Part shown: positions 22,101 to 33,100 of the stretch, in pieces
Layout of the letters: every line of letters starts with the position of its first letter
How positions within the stretch are numbered: position 1 is the first letter of the stretch
Assembly (NCBI GenBank): GCA_916613615.1
Contig: OU744736.1
Span: forward strand, 17,061,724 to 17,125,723
From: Steromphala cineraria
Taxonomy: Eukaryota; Mollusca; Gastropoda; Trochida; Trochidae
Direction: 5' to 3'
Length of the DNA: 64,000 nt
Made by a program: the position numbers and the translations under genes
Notes under the pieces: generated by a model
The model's input: the letters and a program-made list of their open reading frames with translations, nothing else
What the model was told of the DNA's origin: nothing
The model's database searches: none

Positions 22101-25100
22101 TGTACGGGGGCTGTCTCACGTGCGTAGTCTTATCAACAGATGTAGCTCATTATGTTACCTTGTTACCCGCCGCTAATGGTTGAAATATTGCCAAGCTGAG
22201 TTAAGCATTAACTTGCTCACTTGATTTAACACTAGCCTGAAACACTACCTTTTGAATGCAATTCTACATTAGGGATGATCTAAACCTCCCTGTTCACTGA
22301 TTTAGTTAAAATAAATCTATATATTCTAACCCCATGGCTGCAGGATGGTTCCACATAGAGACTGTTGCAGAGGGGATTGGTTGTATCATAAGTGTAAACA
22401 CTCTCTATTGGACGACTCAACAGACACGCAAGGGTTATACCTATATAAAGATCCCTTTTGTAAATTTTTACCATTAGAAACTTTTAAAAACAACACGATC
22501 ATAGTAATAAATGATTTTTGATAAGTAAACTACCTCCATATGAATATTAAAGGAATAGTTCTATGGATTATTTCAACTTCTTGAATGGCGGAGTGCGACA
22601 TTTGACGTCATTTGCTTGATAACAGTGTTAGTATTTACACCGAAACATTCCTGCAATAAAGAGGTTAAAGTCCATAGAACTCTTCCTTGTGCATCTAACA
22701 ACTTCTAAATGTCCGTCAAAGAAGTAATACTTACATATATCTGCAGAGGAGGTGGGAGCGGTGGGCCGTGTCCAGCCAGTGACTCCTGGGTCTTCTCCAG
22801 CACAGAGAAAACATGGCGTCAACTCGAGTCATGTACAACACCAAGGTTTCATTTTTCAAATATCATGTCTTTCTTATTTTTAACAGGATCCTTGATTTCA
22901 AAGCGCGCTTCTTTTGAAGACGATTTTGAACACTAGTCCCTTTCGATTGTTTAGCTCGTCGGCGCGTTAATTTATATTTTGAAGGGACAGTAACTTTTTA
23001 ATTTTCTAACTTCAAATAAAAAAAAAGTTCATGAACTTTAGTTCCTGACCAAAATACTATCATCAGAGGGACGAACATACAAATTATCGAGAGTAAAGTA
23101 AAAACAACTGGCTGCCATGTTTGTGGGAACACCTTTTACATTTGAAGTAAGGCAAAGGAATCGCGTAGCTTAAAACTAACCTCGGTACATTGTTTAAGAA
23201 TTGCATTATATGATTTGAAAACGTTTTCTGGCCATAAGTAACCTTTCCCCCTTTTTTGAGGTTATTATTTATCTAGAAAAACATGTAACTTTCAGAATGC
23301 ACGCCCGAATGGCTGCTCTACCAAGTAGCGGAGGACGAAGGCGCGTGCTTCTGTATGGAGGGATTGAGAGCACGGACCAGGTGCTACATGTACGTATATA
23401 CCTATACAGGGTGACTGGTGCTCACGTTTGGGGAAGACACGCTTCCGTCAAAATCACTTTTCAATAAAAATTCAATCCACGTAACACTCACTTACAGACG
23501 GTTGGAAGAGTAAAATCGGTTTTAACTCTATGACACATTTTTGAAACTGGACTATGTTAATTCATATGACCTACGATATAACTATAGCATTTACTATCAG
23601 AACTGCAAGTTCAAATTGTCACAGAGGATCCAGAGATTTTTAATTATTGATAAACTTATAAATAACATAATATGCCACATTAATGCTACAGGTGCGTCGG
23701 ACAGACAAGGATATTGTTGCGGTGCTTGATCCGGACAGCGGGAAGTGGACACAGAAGCAAACTACAGCAGATGTAGGTGGAGCTAGAACTAGATTAACAA
23801 GAACATATACTTCTTTTAAAGGATTACATCAAACATGAAGAAAGTTTGCAAAGGTTATCTACAGAACACAAATTTCATGATGAGGAATTAGAAGTTTTCG
23901 GTTTATTGTTCATCAACGAATGTTAATTGCATGTGCACCTATCAACATGAAAATGTAAGCTCAATGGAGTGGATATTCTTAAAATAAGCGTAAAAGTGAT
24001 AACTAAAATATATGGTGAAGCGTCAATAAGCACTTTGTGTTCAGGACAGTGCCGTATCAACCCCTGGCTGGCGGGCGTCCTCGGGTCTTGTGACTGGTAA
24101 CGATGGTATACTCATGTTTGGGGGTGTCGACGTGGCAAGGTGAGTGTCATCTATCTTACACTTGACATACGAACGCAGTTTTATCTTATAACCATCGAGG
24201 AAGACACTGATTTTTAAGTTTCAAAACACAAACACACTTTTTGAAAATAATTTTTTAATGATCTTTTAATGTGAAAAATTCTTATTCTGGTAAGCCTATG
24301 CAGTTACACTTTTTCAATGAACTCAACAATATGCCATCCAATATCAGTTTTTGGGTAGGATTAACAACATCATTCCGAGGGTTGATGACCCTTTGTGTGC
24401 CTATACAATGAATTAAAAAATGACTTTCACTAAATGTAGCTAATTCATAATAATTCAGGAACTCCCTCCATAACGACCTGTGGCTCCTCCGGGGTGACGC
24501 TAGAGATGCTGATACGGCCCCCGCTGTGTCCTGTACCAGTAACTTCCTCAACATGATCATGGTACACGGGATCTTGATGGTCATTGGCTGGGCCGTCTTC
24601 CTGCAATGGGGGGCGTATATCGCTCGTTACATGAAATATAGAGGAGCCCTCTGGTTCTATGTTCACGTTTCATTTCAAGTAAGCAAATGTCTTTCTTGTG
24701 TGTTTACTCAAGTCTTATCTATAGAAGAAATAATCAGATGAATGTTTTTGTTTTTTCTCATATGTTGCTGTTTAGTCTACAAGGTATATCTAGTGATACT
24801 TGTGTCTTTCTAATTAAGACCATTTCAATAGTTTCAGATGCATTGCTCCTATTGAACATGTAGAAAAAAGATATAGTTAAGAAATAAGAATCTTTATAAA
24901 TATTGCAGATGTTTTCTTCCCTTTCCTTACAGAGTAAGCGTGCAAATCATTTAACTTAAATTCTACATTCAGATATTCGGCCTCTGCTGCGCCATTGCTG
25001 GTCTTGTTTTCGGAATTCTGTCCGTCCAATTTGACCACTTCCGGTTTACTCATGCCATCATTGGTCTGATAGCTATAGTATTGGCGGCACTACAGCCAAT

Positions 25101-26007
25101 CAACGCCCTCATGTAAGTAACACGTTTACGTTGCAATGGAGCCTGATAAAATGGGTAATGGAGATTTATCCAAAACGTTTCTGATTTGAACATGAAATTA
25201 TTTCCGAAACGCAACCATGTTATACATTCGTTAAGAACTTTAGACAGAGTAAATGACAGGTTCAGCAAGTTTGCATACAGAATACGTCTGTTATTATAAC
25301 CCGCACATGGAACTTCTAATGCATAAATCATATTGACTTTCGTTTAGGGTTTCGGGACAATTAGCAAAGTCCAAATATATATGCGAATAACCTAGTTCAT
25401 GCGGATTTAATGCAAAGTTGCTTTAAAAACATCCAGTCTTTTATAAATAACGTTGACTTAACTGCCATCTATTCAAACAAAATATATTATGTGTACAATA
25501 TATTTTCAGTCATTCCTGATCAATGCATTTCGTATAATGTCAAAAGGTGTGGGTCATTCATTGCCTGTAACTCGATTTTGAAAAATATATTTAATGAACA
25601 AAATGTTGTACGATGACATTTTAAAATGAAACTAATTCATTTGCAGCCGTCCCCCGAAGATACCTATCGACAGCGATGTTAAGAGTCATCGACGACGTTT
25701 CTGGGAGTGTGTTCATCATTTCGGGGGCCGTATCGCCATATTCCTGGCCTTTATCAACATATCTCTTGGTGTCTTCCTGGCGGTTTCTCAACAGCTTATC
25801 TGGGCGCTCTGGTTTGCTTACTTCGGCCTCGTGGTCGGGGTTTACTTCCTGACAGAGGCCTGTCGGTCATTGAAAGGAAGAAAGAGGTTCGAACCCGTTG
25901 CAGAGGGGATCGACTTTCATCCTGCTGATAGGAACAGATACATCCTGTCTGAACCCCAGAAGGAACCGCCGGCTGATTACATAAGTGCTGAGAATATTGG
26001 ACTTTGA
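19193..26007 (+). CDS. Secreted-topology Kelch-repeat protein with C-terminal cytochrome b561-like membrane domain
   Basis: Exons: 19193-19412, 19702-19846, 20477-20527, 21051-21223, 22008-22119, 22747-22845, 23296-23389, 23692-23772, 24045-24139, 24459-24678, 24973-25112, 25647-26007. All are GT-AG and in phase, giving 596 aa. Residues 1-21 look like a signal peptide (LVLAWASTLVLCQ). Residues about 30-370 hold roughly six Kelch repeats with VIFGG, LVVYGG, LLYGG and LMFGG glycine pairs and following tryptophans (DTWIYSL, NDIWSLDL, DSWVFS, NDLWLL), enough for a six-bladed propeller. Five hydrophobic helices follow. Candidate haem-ligand histidines are H393 (VHGILM), H426 (YVHVSFQ), H457 (FTHAIIGL) and H500/H501 (HHFGGR), with cytochrome b561-type spacing. 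The predicted role is transmembrane electron transfer, for example ferric or ascorbate-linked reduction, with a lumenal or extracellular Kelch head. Animal b561 relatives such as FRRS1 usually carry DOMON or reeler domains instead. AATAAA is at about 26693. Confidence 0.9.
20851..20890 (+). repeat. Short GC-hairpin dispersed repeat, copy 2
   Basis: CGGCGCTTATAGCTGCAATA followed by TTGCCCATGCAGCGCC, in intron 3 of the Kelch-b561 gene. Core and hairpin arms match the copy at 18228. Confidence 0.5.
21771..21920. mobile_element. 150-bp hairpin element in Kelch-b561 intron 4
   Basis: Left arm from 21771 (AGGATATCTAACGAGCTTCC) and right arm ending at 21920 (GGAAGCTCGCTAGATATCCT) are inverted copies of about 43 bp with few mismatches. 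The spacer is about 64 bp and contains CACTCGCCAAGGCTCGCGAC. There is no coding capacity. Confidence 0.7.
22167..22212 (+). repeat. Short GC-hairpin dispersed repeat, copy 3
   Basis: CGCCGCTAATGGTTGAAATA followed by TTGCCAAGCTGAGTTAAGC, a more diverged copy with a weaker hairpin, in intron 5 of the Kelch-b561 gene. Confidence 0.45.
22980..23265 (+). mobile_element. Ancient diverged copy of the TTAA-MITE family
   Basis: The sequence starts AAGGGACAGTAACTTTTTAA and includes GGCTGCCATGTTTGTGGGAA, then CACCTTTTACATTT and AAAGGAATCGCG. These align in order with the core of the younger family (GGCGGCCATTTTTGTGTGAA, CACCTTTAATTCATTTT, AAAGGAATCGCATG). Ends are degraded and TTAA flanks are not preserved. 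It sits in intron 6 of the Kelch-b561 gene. Confidence 0.5.
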
Positions 26008-26692
26008 GAATAAACGCTCTTCAAAGTTTGACTATATATATTTTGAAAGAGGTCACTGATGACATGTCTTCCTACACAACTGGTTCAGTACATCACTTTC
26101 ATAGGAACATTGATACCATGATACTGCTGGGGAACGTTTTGTTTGGTAGCCGTTCACATGTGCGGTGCGCACATACATGTATCTGTGTAGTGTTTCAGGT
26201 TGTCTGGGAAGGTTGCGTGCAGTATCATCTTTCGGGGAAATGTGAAGTTGATTATATCAAGAACTATCTTCATCGTAAACCAAATACAAAGTGCTACACT
26301 GATTTGCTATACAATTTAGGAGAAAAGTGGGATTTCTGAAGAAATAATTTCATAGATTGTATCACAGATGAAATGATAAGTACTGAAAATATACATTGAA
26401 TATTTAAGAAAATATCAGTTATTATATATGAAATGTGGTTACATTTTCTGATTAAGATGAACAGGTTATAATAGATATATGTTTAGAAATGATCAATAAC
26501 ATGAATTTACTGACAAAATGAGTGATAAAAGCACGTTTCGCATGATTTGAACCTTTATCATATAGTTTTTAGTATATATATATTTAAGTATTAGCATTTG
26601 TTCATGTTCATTCTTTTGTAATTAATTGCAACCCTTAAAATAATTACAAGCATCACGGATATTATTAAATGGAATATTCCTTTGCTGTACAA

Positions 26693-26698
26693 AATAAA
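26693..26698 (+). terminator. Polyadenylation signal AATAAA, Kelch-b561 gene
   Basis: AATAAA about 690 nt after the stop codon at 26007. A second candidate is near 26760. Either could define the 3' end of the transcript. Confidence 0.4.
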
Positions 26699-26826
26699 AT
26701 ATCTATCATTCATTTCCAACATCTGTGTGTGTCAAATATATTCTTTTCTATGTAAAATCCAATAAAATGCACGGATGAAATTCACTCTTCCTTACAAACA
26801 AGTGTCCCAAAATCACTGGCAAATAT

Positions 26827-27000
26827 ACTGCTCAAAAGAATTTAAGGAACACGCAAGCTACTGATTTCTAAAATGTATTATCAATTGAAGCTATTCACCA
26901 CCTGGGGTATTATTCTTAAATCAATTAAATCACACAAAATATCGTTTTGATGGAATCAACTATCCTGTTTGAGTGAAGTTGCAACTTCTGCAAAGACCAA
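26827..27000. mobile_element. Possible Tc/mariner-type terminal fragment
   Basis: TACTGCTCAAAAGAATTTAA followed by GGAACACGCAAG resembles the terminal inverted repeats of some Tc1/mariner elements (ctcaaaa...ttaaggaacac). No matching right end or transposase was found nearby, so this would be a solo end. Confidence 0.35.
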
Positions 27001-27239
27001 CAAGCTCAGCCGCAGGCTGCTAAAGAGTCTGCACAGAAAGGTTAAGAAAATGTAGCTAAGCTTCAATAATCTAGTTCTATTGACAATAGACAGCAATATC
27101 GGGCACATCATTGGATACGATTTAATTCATAAAATACAGATATGCCTGATTAAAGATGTTTCTCACAACATAAAATGGGCATTAAATATCAATGATAAAA
27201 ATGAAAAAAACAAAAACTATGTAAACCATTTGTGCTTAA

Positions 27240-27765
27240 GTGTCTGTGCTTAAGTGTCTACATTGGCTTCCCATCGAAGCGAGAATCAAATTTAAAGTTC
27301 TATGTATTATTTACAAATGTCAACATAATATGGCTCCAGCATATCTTTTAAATTCCTTGGAGGACTATACCCCTGCAAAAGATCTTCGATCCCAGAATTT
27401 GAAGCTTCTCCAGATGCCAAAGTATAAAAACACCAGTTATGGACTTAAATCTTTTTTTAGCTGTACTGCTCCAAGACTTTGGAACCAACTTCCTTATGTC
27501 ATCAAAATGTCATCCTCACTGACTGTTTTTAAATCACAGCTCAAAACTCATCTATTTTCTAGCTATTATTCATATATTCTACCCATAGACTCTACTTATA
27601 AATATCCTTAATCAATGCTACCAGTATTACTTTTAGGCTTTATTTCATAGCATTTCATCTCATCACCTTAAATTTTCTTATTTTCATTGCGCTGTGAGCA
27701 TGCACCTTGTGTATGGATATAGCGCTTTATAAATGCCCATTATTATTATTAGTATTATTTGTTTA
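27240..27765 (+). pseudogene. 5'-truncated non-LTR retrotransposon (ORF2 C-terminus plus 3' tail)
   Basis: A 123-codon frame opens with CLHWLPIEARIKFKVL and continues IYKCQHNMAPAYL, DLRSQNLKLL and APRLWNQLPYVIK. This is the characteristic post-reverse-transcriptase C-terminal segment of many animal LINEs. After the stop at 27611 there is a 3' UTR with CGCTTTATAAATGCCC and a terminal (ATT)n run at about 27738-27762, as expected for a LINE 3' end. The rest of ORF2 is missing. It lies between the Kelch-b561 and sulfatase genes. Confidence 0.85.
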
Positions 27766-27769
27766 AACT

Positions 27770-30140
27770 ATCCGGGTTTTCAAATGTAGCACTTACAACG
27801 TTATTACATAACAAGAATTTACTTTACGAAATCCACAACCCAAGCTTGATAAATGAACAAGTGTGAGACGATGCCTCGAAACATAACCTCACGTGGTTCC
27901 TAAAATATACGTAACGGAATCTCTTTTCAATGTTTTGGAAGGATCAGGTTTCGGGTGCAGCTGTCGTCTGCCACCAAAGAAAATACTTGGGCGAAGGCCA
28001 AGGTCGTCATATATTTAGGGCAACATCATGAAAGGGGAAACATGTCTCGAAATAGTTTGCCTTCATTGTTTTCGTCATCAATGCAACAACACGGACGATT
28101 TGCTTGAAAGGATGACATTAAGATAAACTGAACTTGTCAAGCACAGATGTTTGACCAAAGATATACGCTCGTATATGGATTAATAAGGATATTTGAAAAT
28201 TATACACAATTTTTATAAATATGATTAAGATAAATTAAAACGTGACTTTTCAGGAACATTTGTTTACAAAAATATATATCGCGCATGCAACGATTGAACA
28301 CAAATCATAGAAAAAAACATCGTGCTATTTTTGATAAAATAGATTCTGTAACAATTATCTTATTTGAAAGGTCGAACCAAGTTTACAAGTTCAATAGGAA
28401 TTTGTCAAATCTACATTACAAATGTTCCTTTGAGAGAGCGCGTGGTTGATTAGTTTCCCCCAGCGGGTGGTTGGGTTATTTCTGCAACATGTCATCCAAA
28501 AGCTTGATGGGACACGATCTATGAGCGTATAGAAAGACGGGCTCTTAAACCAAATTCCTTTCTTGCAATTTTCTCCTCTTTCCTACCGTTCATGGGTCCA
28601 TAAACCACCCAGTTTATATATTATTTGAAGATTTGTGTGTTGACGGAACCTACTTTTACACTTAAGAACTTTTTTCGAAATAACATCTGCAACTTAACGC
28701 ATCTGCTTCTTTCAATGTTCGCCACGTAAAGTGCATATTTTAGTGTTTGATTGTAAATTGATGTAACACGTATGTTGACAGAGGTTGGTCTGGTTTTAGG
28801 TTTTGGAGATTTGTCAATATGAACATTTCCTATATTTGAAAAGGAAGTTAATTCAGCTGTACATCTACATTATTTAATAGATCACATAAAGTACAATTTA
28901 ACAACACTTGCCAAAACACTTTTATAGTAACATACGTGGTAGTTAAGTTTCCAACAGAACTCTATTAATATTTCATTTCATTACATCTTAATGAACAAAG
29001 TTAGGTGAAAGACAATCTGGAGACCTTGGTTCTTTAGAAGATGTCGACAATGTTTAACGTTTTTACATTAAGAAATGCGACATTTTTTCAGTAAGGTTAC
29101 GGATAACGAAATAGGCACTTTCAGGTCTAACAAAAAATGAACTAGATTCGAATATGGATCTGAAAATGGGCAAACATTTTGACCAATTGTTTTATGCATT
29201 GTATAAAGAATCGAAGTAACATTTTGACATTGACATTTCAAAAATAAGTGCATTGTGAAAGTTATGTATATGATTAAACCAATAAACCTGTCTCTTTGGA
29301 CTCCAATCATGAAAGAGATAAATTTTCTTTATTGACCTTTGATGTGATAAACCTAGCAGGCCGAGGGGCAAAGGTTAGTCTGTCTAAAGCCCCTGAAACA
29401 AAATATCTTTAAAGACCCACACAAGTCTATATTATTGTAGCAAGTCTAGCTCACTGCAGTTTCTGAAAATGAACAGCTTCAGTGGGCTCCTTTCAATTTT
29501 AATAGTAGAAAGCTGCATTTAACATGTATTTTCATTTCAGAGACTGAACTTTAGTCAAGGCAAAGGTGAAAATCCCATGCCGTCAGGTGGCTCAGGTTCA
29601 AAATGGTGCTGTATTGTTTGGGTGACGTAATTGCTTTGAAAGTGAAATTCCAGTGGTCAGTTCGATATGACATTTCTAGAAAAATATGTTGAAAAATTAG
29701 ATAAATTATCAATTAAAAAAATTCTTAAAATAAAGAAACCAAAAGCCCTGTGTCAGGTATGCATATGGTTATAAACAATACTTCAACCAATTAGTTTGAA
29801 TTGGAGTAGCAAACACGTCAAGTTCTTGCTGATGATAGTTACTACTTGAGTGTCCCTAAACAAGTAGTTCACACAACGATAACGACAAATCAGTCATATC
29901 ATCTGTCACAAGTGTCCACGCTGATCTGTTTACCAGGCAGGTCCGACATGACGGCTTCCTCTAACCTACTGAACCAATGCTTGTCTTGTTTTCTGACCAA
30001 ACACAGATAATCCGGATCAAATAACCGGAACGATGGGAAAGTACAGGCTACGCGTACCGTGACTCGAAGGAGCCGGTAAAATCCGGAGCTTTCAGTGGGC
30101 CGACATAAGCCATGTTCTCTAATATGCTACATATACATGA
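27770..30140. other. Intergenic region upstream of the sulfatase
   Basis: No supported gene. Around 29380-29580 lies a copy of the dispersed AGTCTGTCTAA...TTTCAGAGACTGAA repeat that recurs at about 30965, 33555 and 50250. The sulfatase promoter should lie near its right end. No clear TATA box is visible. Confidence 0.5.
29370..29580 (+). repeat. Dispersed AGTCTGTC repeat family
   Basis: About 200 bp, beginning GTTAGTCTGTCTAAAGCCCC, with CAGTGGGCTCCTTTCA in the middle and ending TTTCATTTCAGAGACTGAA. Similar units are at about 30965-31150, 33555-33745, 43245-43400 and 50250-50410. The ends are loosely complementary (AGTCTG with AGACT), which fits a MITE or SINE-like unit. Copies differ enough that the family is old. 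Confidence 0.5.
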
Positions 30141-30146
30141 ACAGCT

Positions 30147-33100
30147 ATGTCGCCTGGAGTTAACTCGTTTCTTGTGCACTGTGTTTTGTCGTTGGTGTAT
30201 TTTATCAACAGAGTTGCCACAAAGTCTCCACATATCATTTTCTTCCTAGCGGATGATTTGGGTGAGTAAATTCACTAATATTTAAACTTTCCTAAAATGT
30301 TTGTTATTTGGGAATATTTTTAAAAAGTATGCTCTAATTATTTTATGTATGAATGTTAGATTATGCTAAGACTTTAAAGGGTTTTAAGTTGTATATGTAA
30401 GTTGGTTAATTTTGCTTACTGTGCTCATTTTTGAATTCATTGGCATGAATGTAAGAATTTCTTACTTTCAGCATTTGAAAGGAAAATTACATCAAGATGT
30501 AAGTCACATTCATAGCGTTTTATGTGAAAACTTGCTTTCCATAAGTTTGAAAACTCTTTCCAAAGGGTTAGTTGAAGGTAGACCCAAACTTGGGATTTTA
30601 AAGTTGGACCAACATTTTGACAACTTTTTTATATGGTTAGTAGAAAAGTAGACAGTGAGTATGTATGTGTTAACTTAAGCGTACAATAGTTTGACTGATT
30701 CACCAATTTATGTATGTAAACTTAATGCACATGGAATATGAACATACCAAAGGATATTGACTTGAAACGGATAACAACTTAACATAATGTACAAGTAACT
30801 GTTATTGAATTATAGTACGTTTATATATAATAAATCATGTGACGAACTTAACATCATTATATCTAAATTCGACCATGTCATTGTTTGTTTTGTCAAATCA
30901 GGAAATAATAGATAACTAAAATAAAGTATAATCATAGTTAAGTCAGGTCCAGCTCATAACGTTTCCAAGGAAAATATAAGTCTGTCAGCCAGACCCTTAA
31001 ATAAAATAAAATCCTAAGTAAGTCTATAATAAGAGCTATTTCTTTTGGGAAAATAAAGAAATCTCAAACTCCTTTTCATTATATTCATTCCTTTTTTTTC
31101 AGATTTTAGATTTAATGAAAAAATTCATTTCAGAGTCTAATTTTTAGACTAAAAATATCTACTCAAATTCCTTTTGGCTACTGTTATAATTTATAATTCT
31201 ACTTGACAGTTTTTATTCATCTGTAGTTAACATTTTCTTAGATTACCAAACATGATCGATGAACGGCTTCCTTGTCGTTACGATATAACCTTTTATCACT
31301 CTCCACCATCTTTCATTTAGGCTTAAGATAAAGCCACTGTTAGTTAAATCCATTGCATGCATCTTATAACTTTCTTATGTCATATAACCTTCAATAAATG
31401 TTATCTCTAATAACCTCACAACACGTTATCAAATTGATAACACAGACATGACACTAACCACCAAATATCCGCCAGCCAATCACGAAGCCCGATTTCAGAT
31501 ATTGACCAATCACGTTGAATATCGGATGAAGATATAGATTGCATGATTTGTGATCTCCACGGTGCACGCACCTTGGTGATGTGTGCTATATATACGGAAC
31601 TTTGATGACCCAGTAAACATGCACTTTCACTGGGAACGTGTTAACCCTTGTATCGACTAGATACATAGTCCATTCAACCTTTTGATTGGAACCTCTTGAA
31701 AAACTGCATAATGTTTCGATATCTGGTCGTATTATACTCTTGAAAGCGGCGATAAACCCCACATCACCTGGCTCACCATCACCTCTGGTCGTATTAATTT
31801 TTCTCTCTCTCATAAAAATGACATCGTGGATGGCTATGGTTTACGAGTTGACTGCAAATGTTAACAATAATGTGCAATTGTCTGTTTACTAATATATGGT
31901 ATAGACATAGAGTATATCAATAGAGTATTTATCATAAATAAATAAACTGAAAAGGAAAGAAAGTTGAATTGATTATATGTTAGATTTTCAATTACACATA
32001 TTTCGATTTTTTCTTATGTCGTATTCACAATCTGATAAATACAAAAGTTAAATCATCGTTCAAAGAATACTTTTAAGTGTTTTTTGTTTTGTTCGTAAAT
32101 ATATGTTATGTTATAAATTGTTCCAAAATTAATTTGGGTACAACACAAATGTTAATCATTATGTAAGGTACGTTTTTTTTCTCATAAAATATGTCTGTTT
32201 TTTATTCACATATTGACACCATTTTAAACATGGTAGGGGTCATGATAGTTTTTATTATATTTCTTAATCCTGCCTACATTAATCAAATAAACTAAAATCC
32301 AAAAGATACGTCCCCTTTTGTTTTTTCACACACATCAAAAATCACGAAAGATAATTTAAAAAGGAAACCATTCTTATATATGCCAAGACACTATCTGAAG
32401 AAACACATCGCTTAAACGCACAAAATGCAGTGGTTAAGGTACAAACATATCGTTTTGTTCTATCGAGAATCGACAATCAAATATATAGAGGGGACGTTTC
32501 TTTTAGATTTTAGTATATATTTTTACAAAACATTACCAAGACACCTGAATTAAAACTACTGCAAAAATGTGTTATTGTTAACGTGTCATAAGTTATCACA
32601 TCACATGTCATTTAGATATTAGGTAAATTTAAATAAACTCGGTACTAAAGTTAAGTCGAGACAACACTTATAGGGTTAAGGTAGTAATCACATGACATGT
32701 TTATATACCTCCGCAAGCGGTGGAACATACACATTCAATTTATTCTGTGAATGAAACGAATGCATATGGGCTAAATAAAGCACCTTGCTGAACACCTTGC
32801 AGCTATCATACGAACACTTTCAGACTTCGGCTCTCTATATAAAATGGCGTGGAGGTGCTACTAAACATCAAATACGTTTGTGGGAAGGAATAAATCCCTG
32901 CAAGAAAAGGTGACGGAGCTATTGTTATCAGAACAAAGTAAAACTGTAAGACACGACCTTGAAGTATGGAGGCATGTAAGCATAAGATTGTCCTAGAAAC
33001 AGGTACATGAACCCGATTTGCATGGATCCATAGACGGTGTATAGCATTCCTTTACATTGGTAGAACTAGGAAGTCATAATAAGTAGCCATACCGTAAAAA

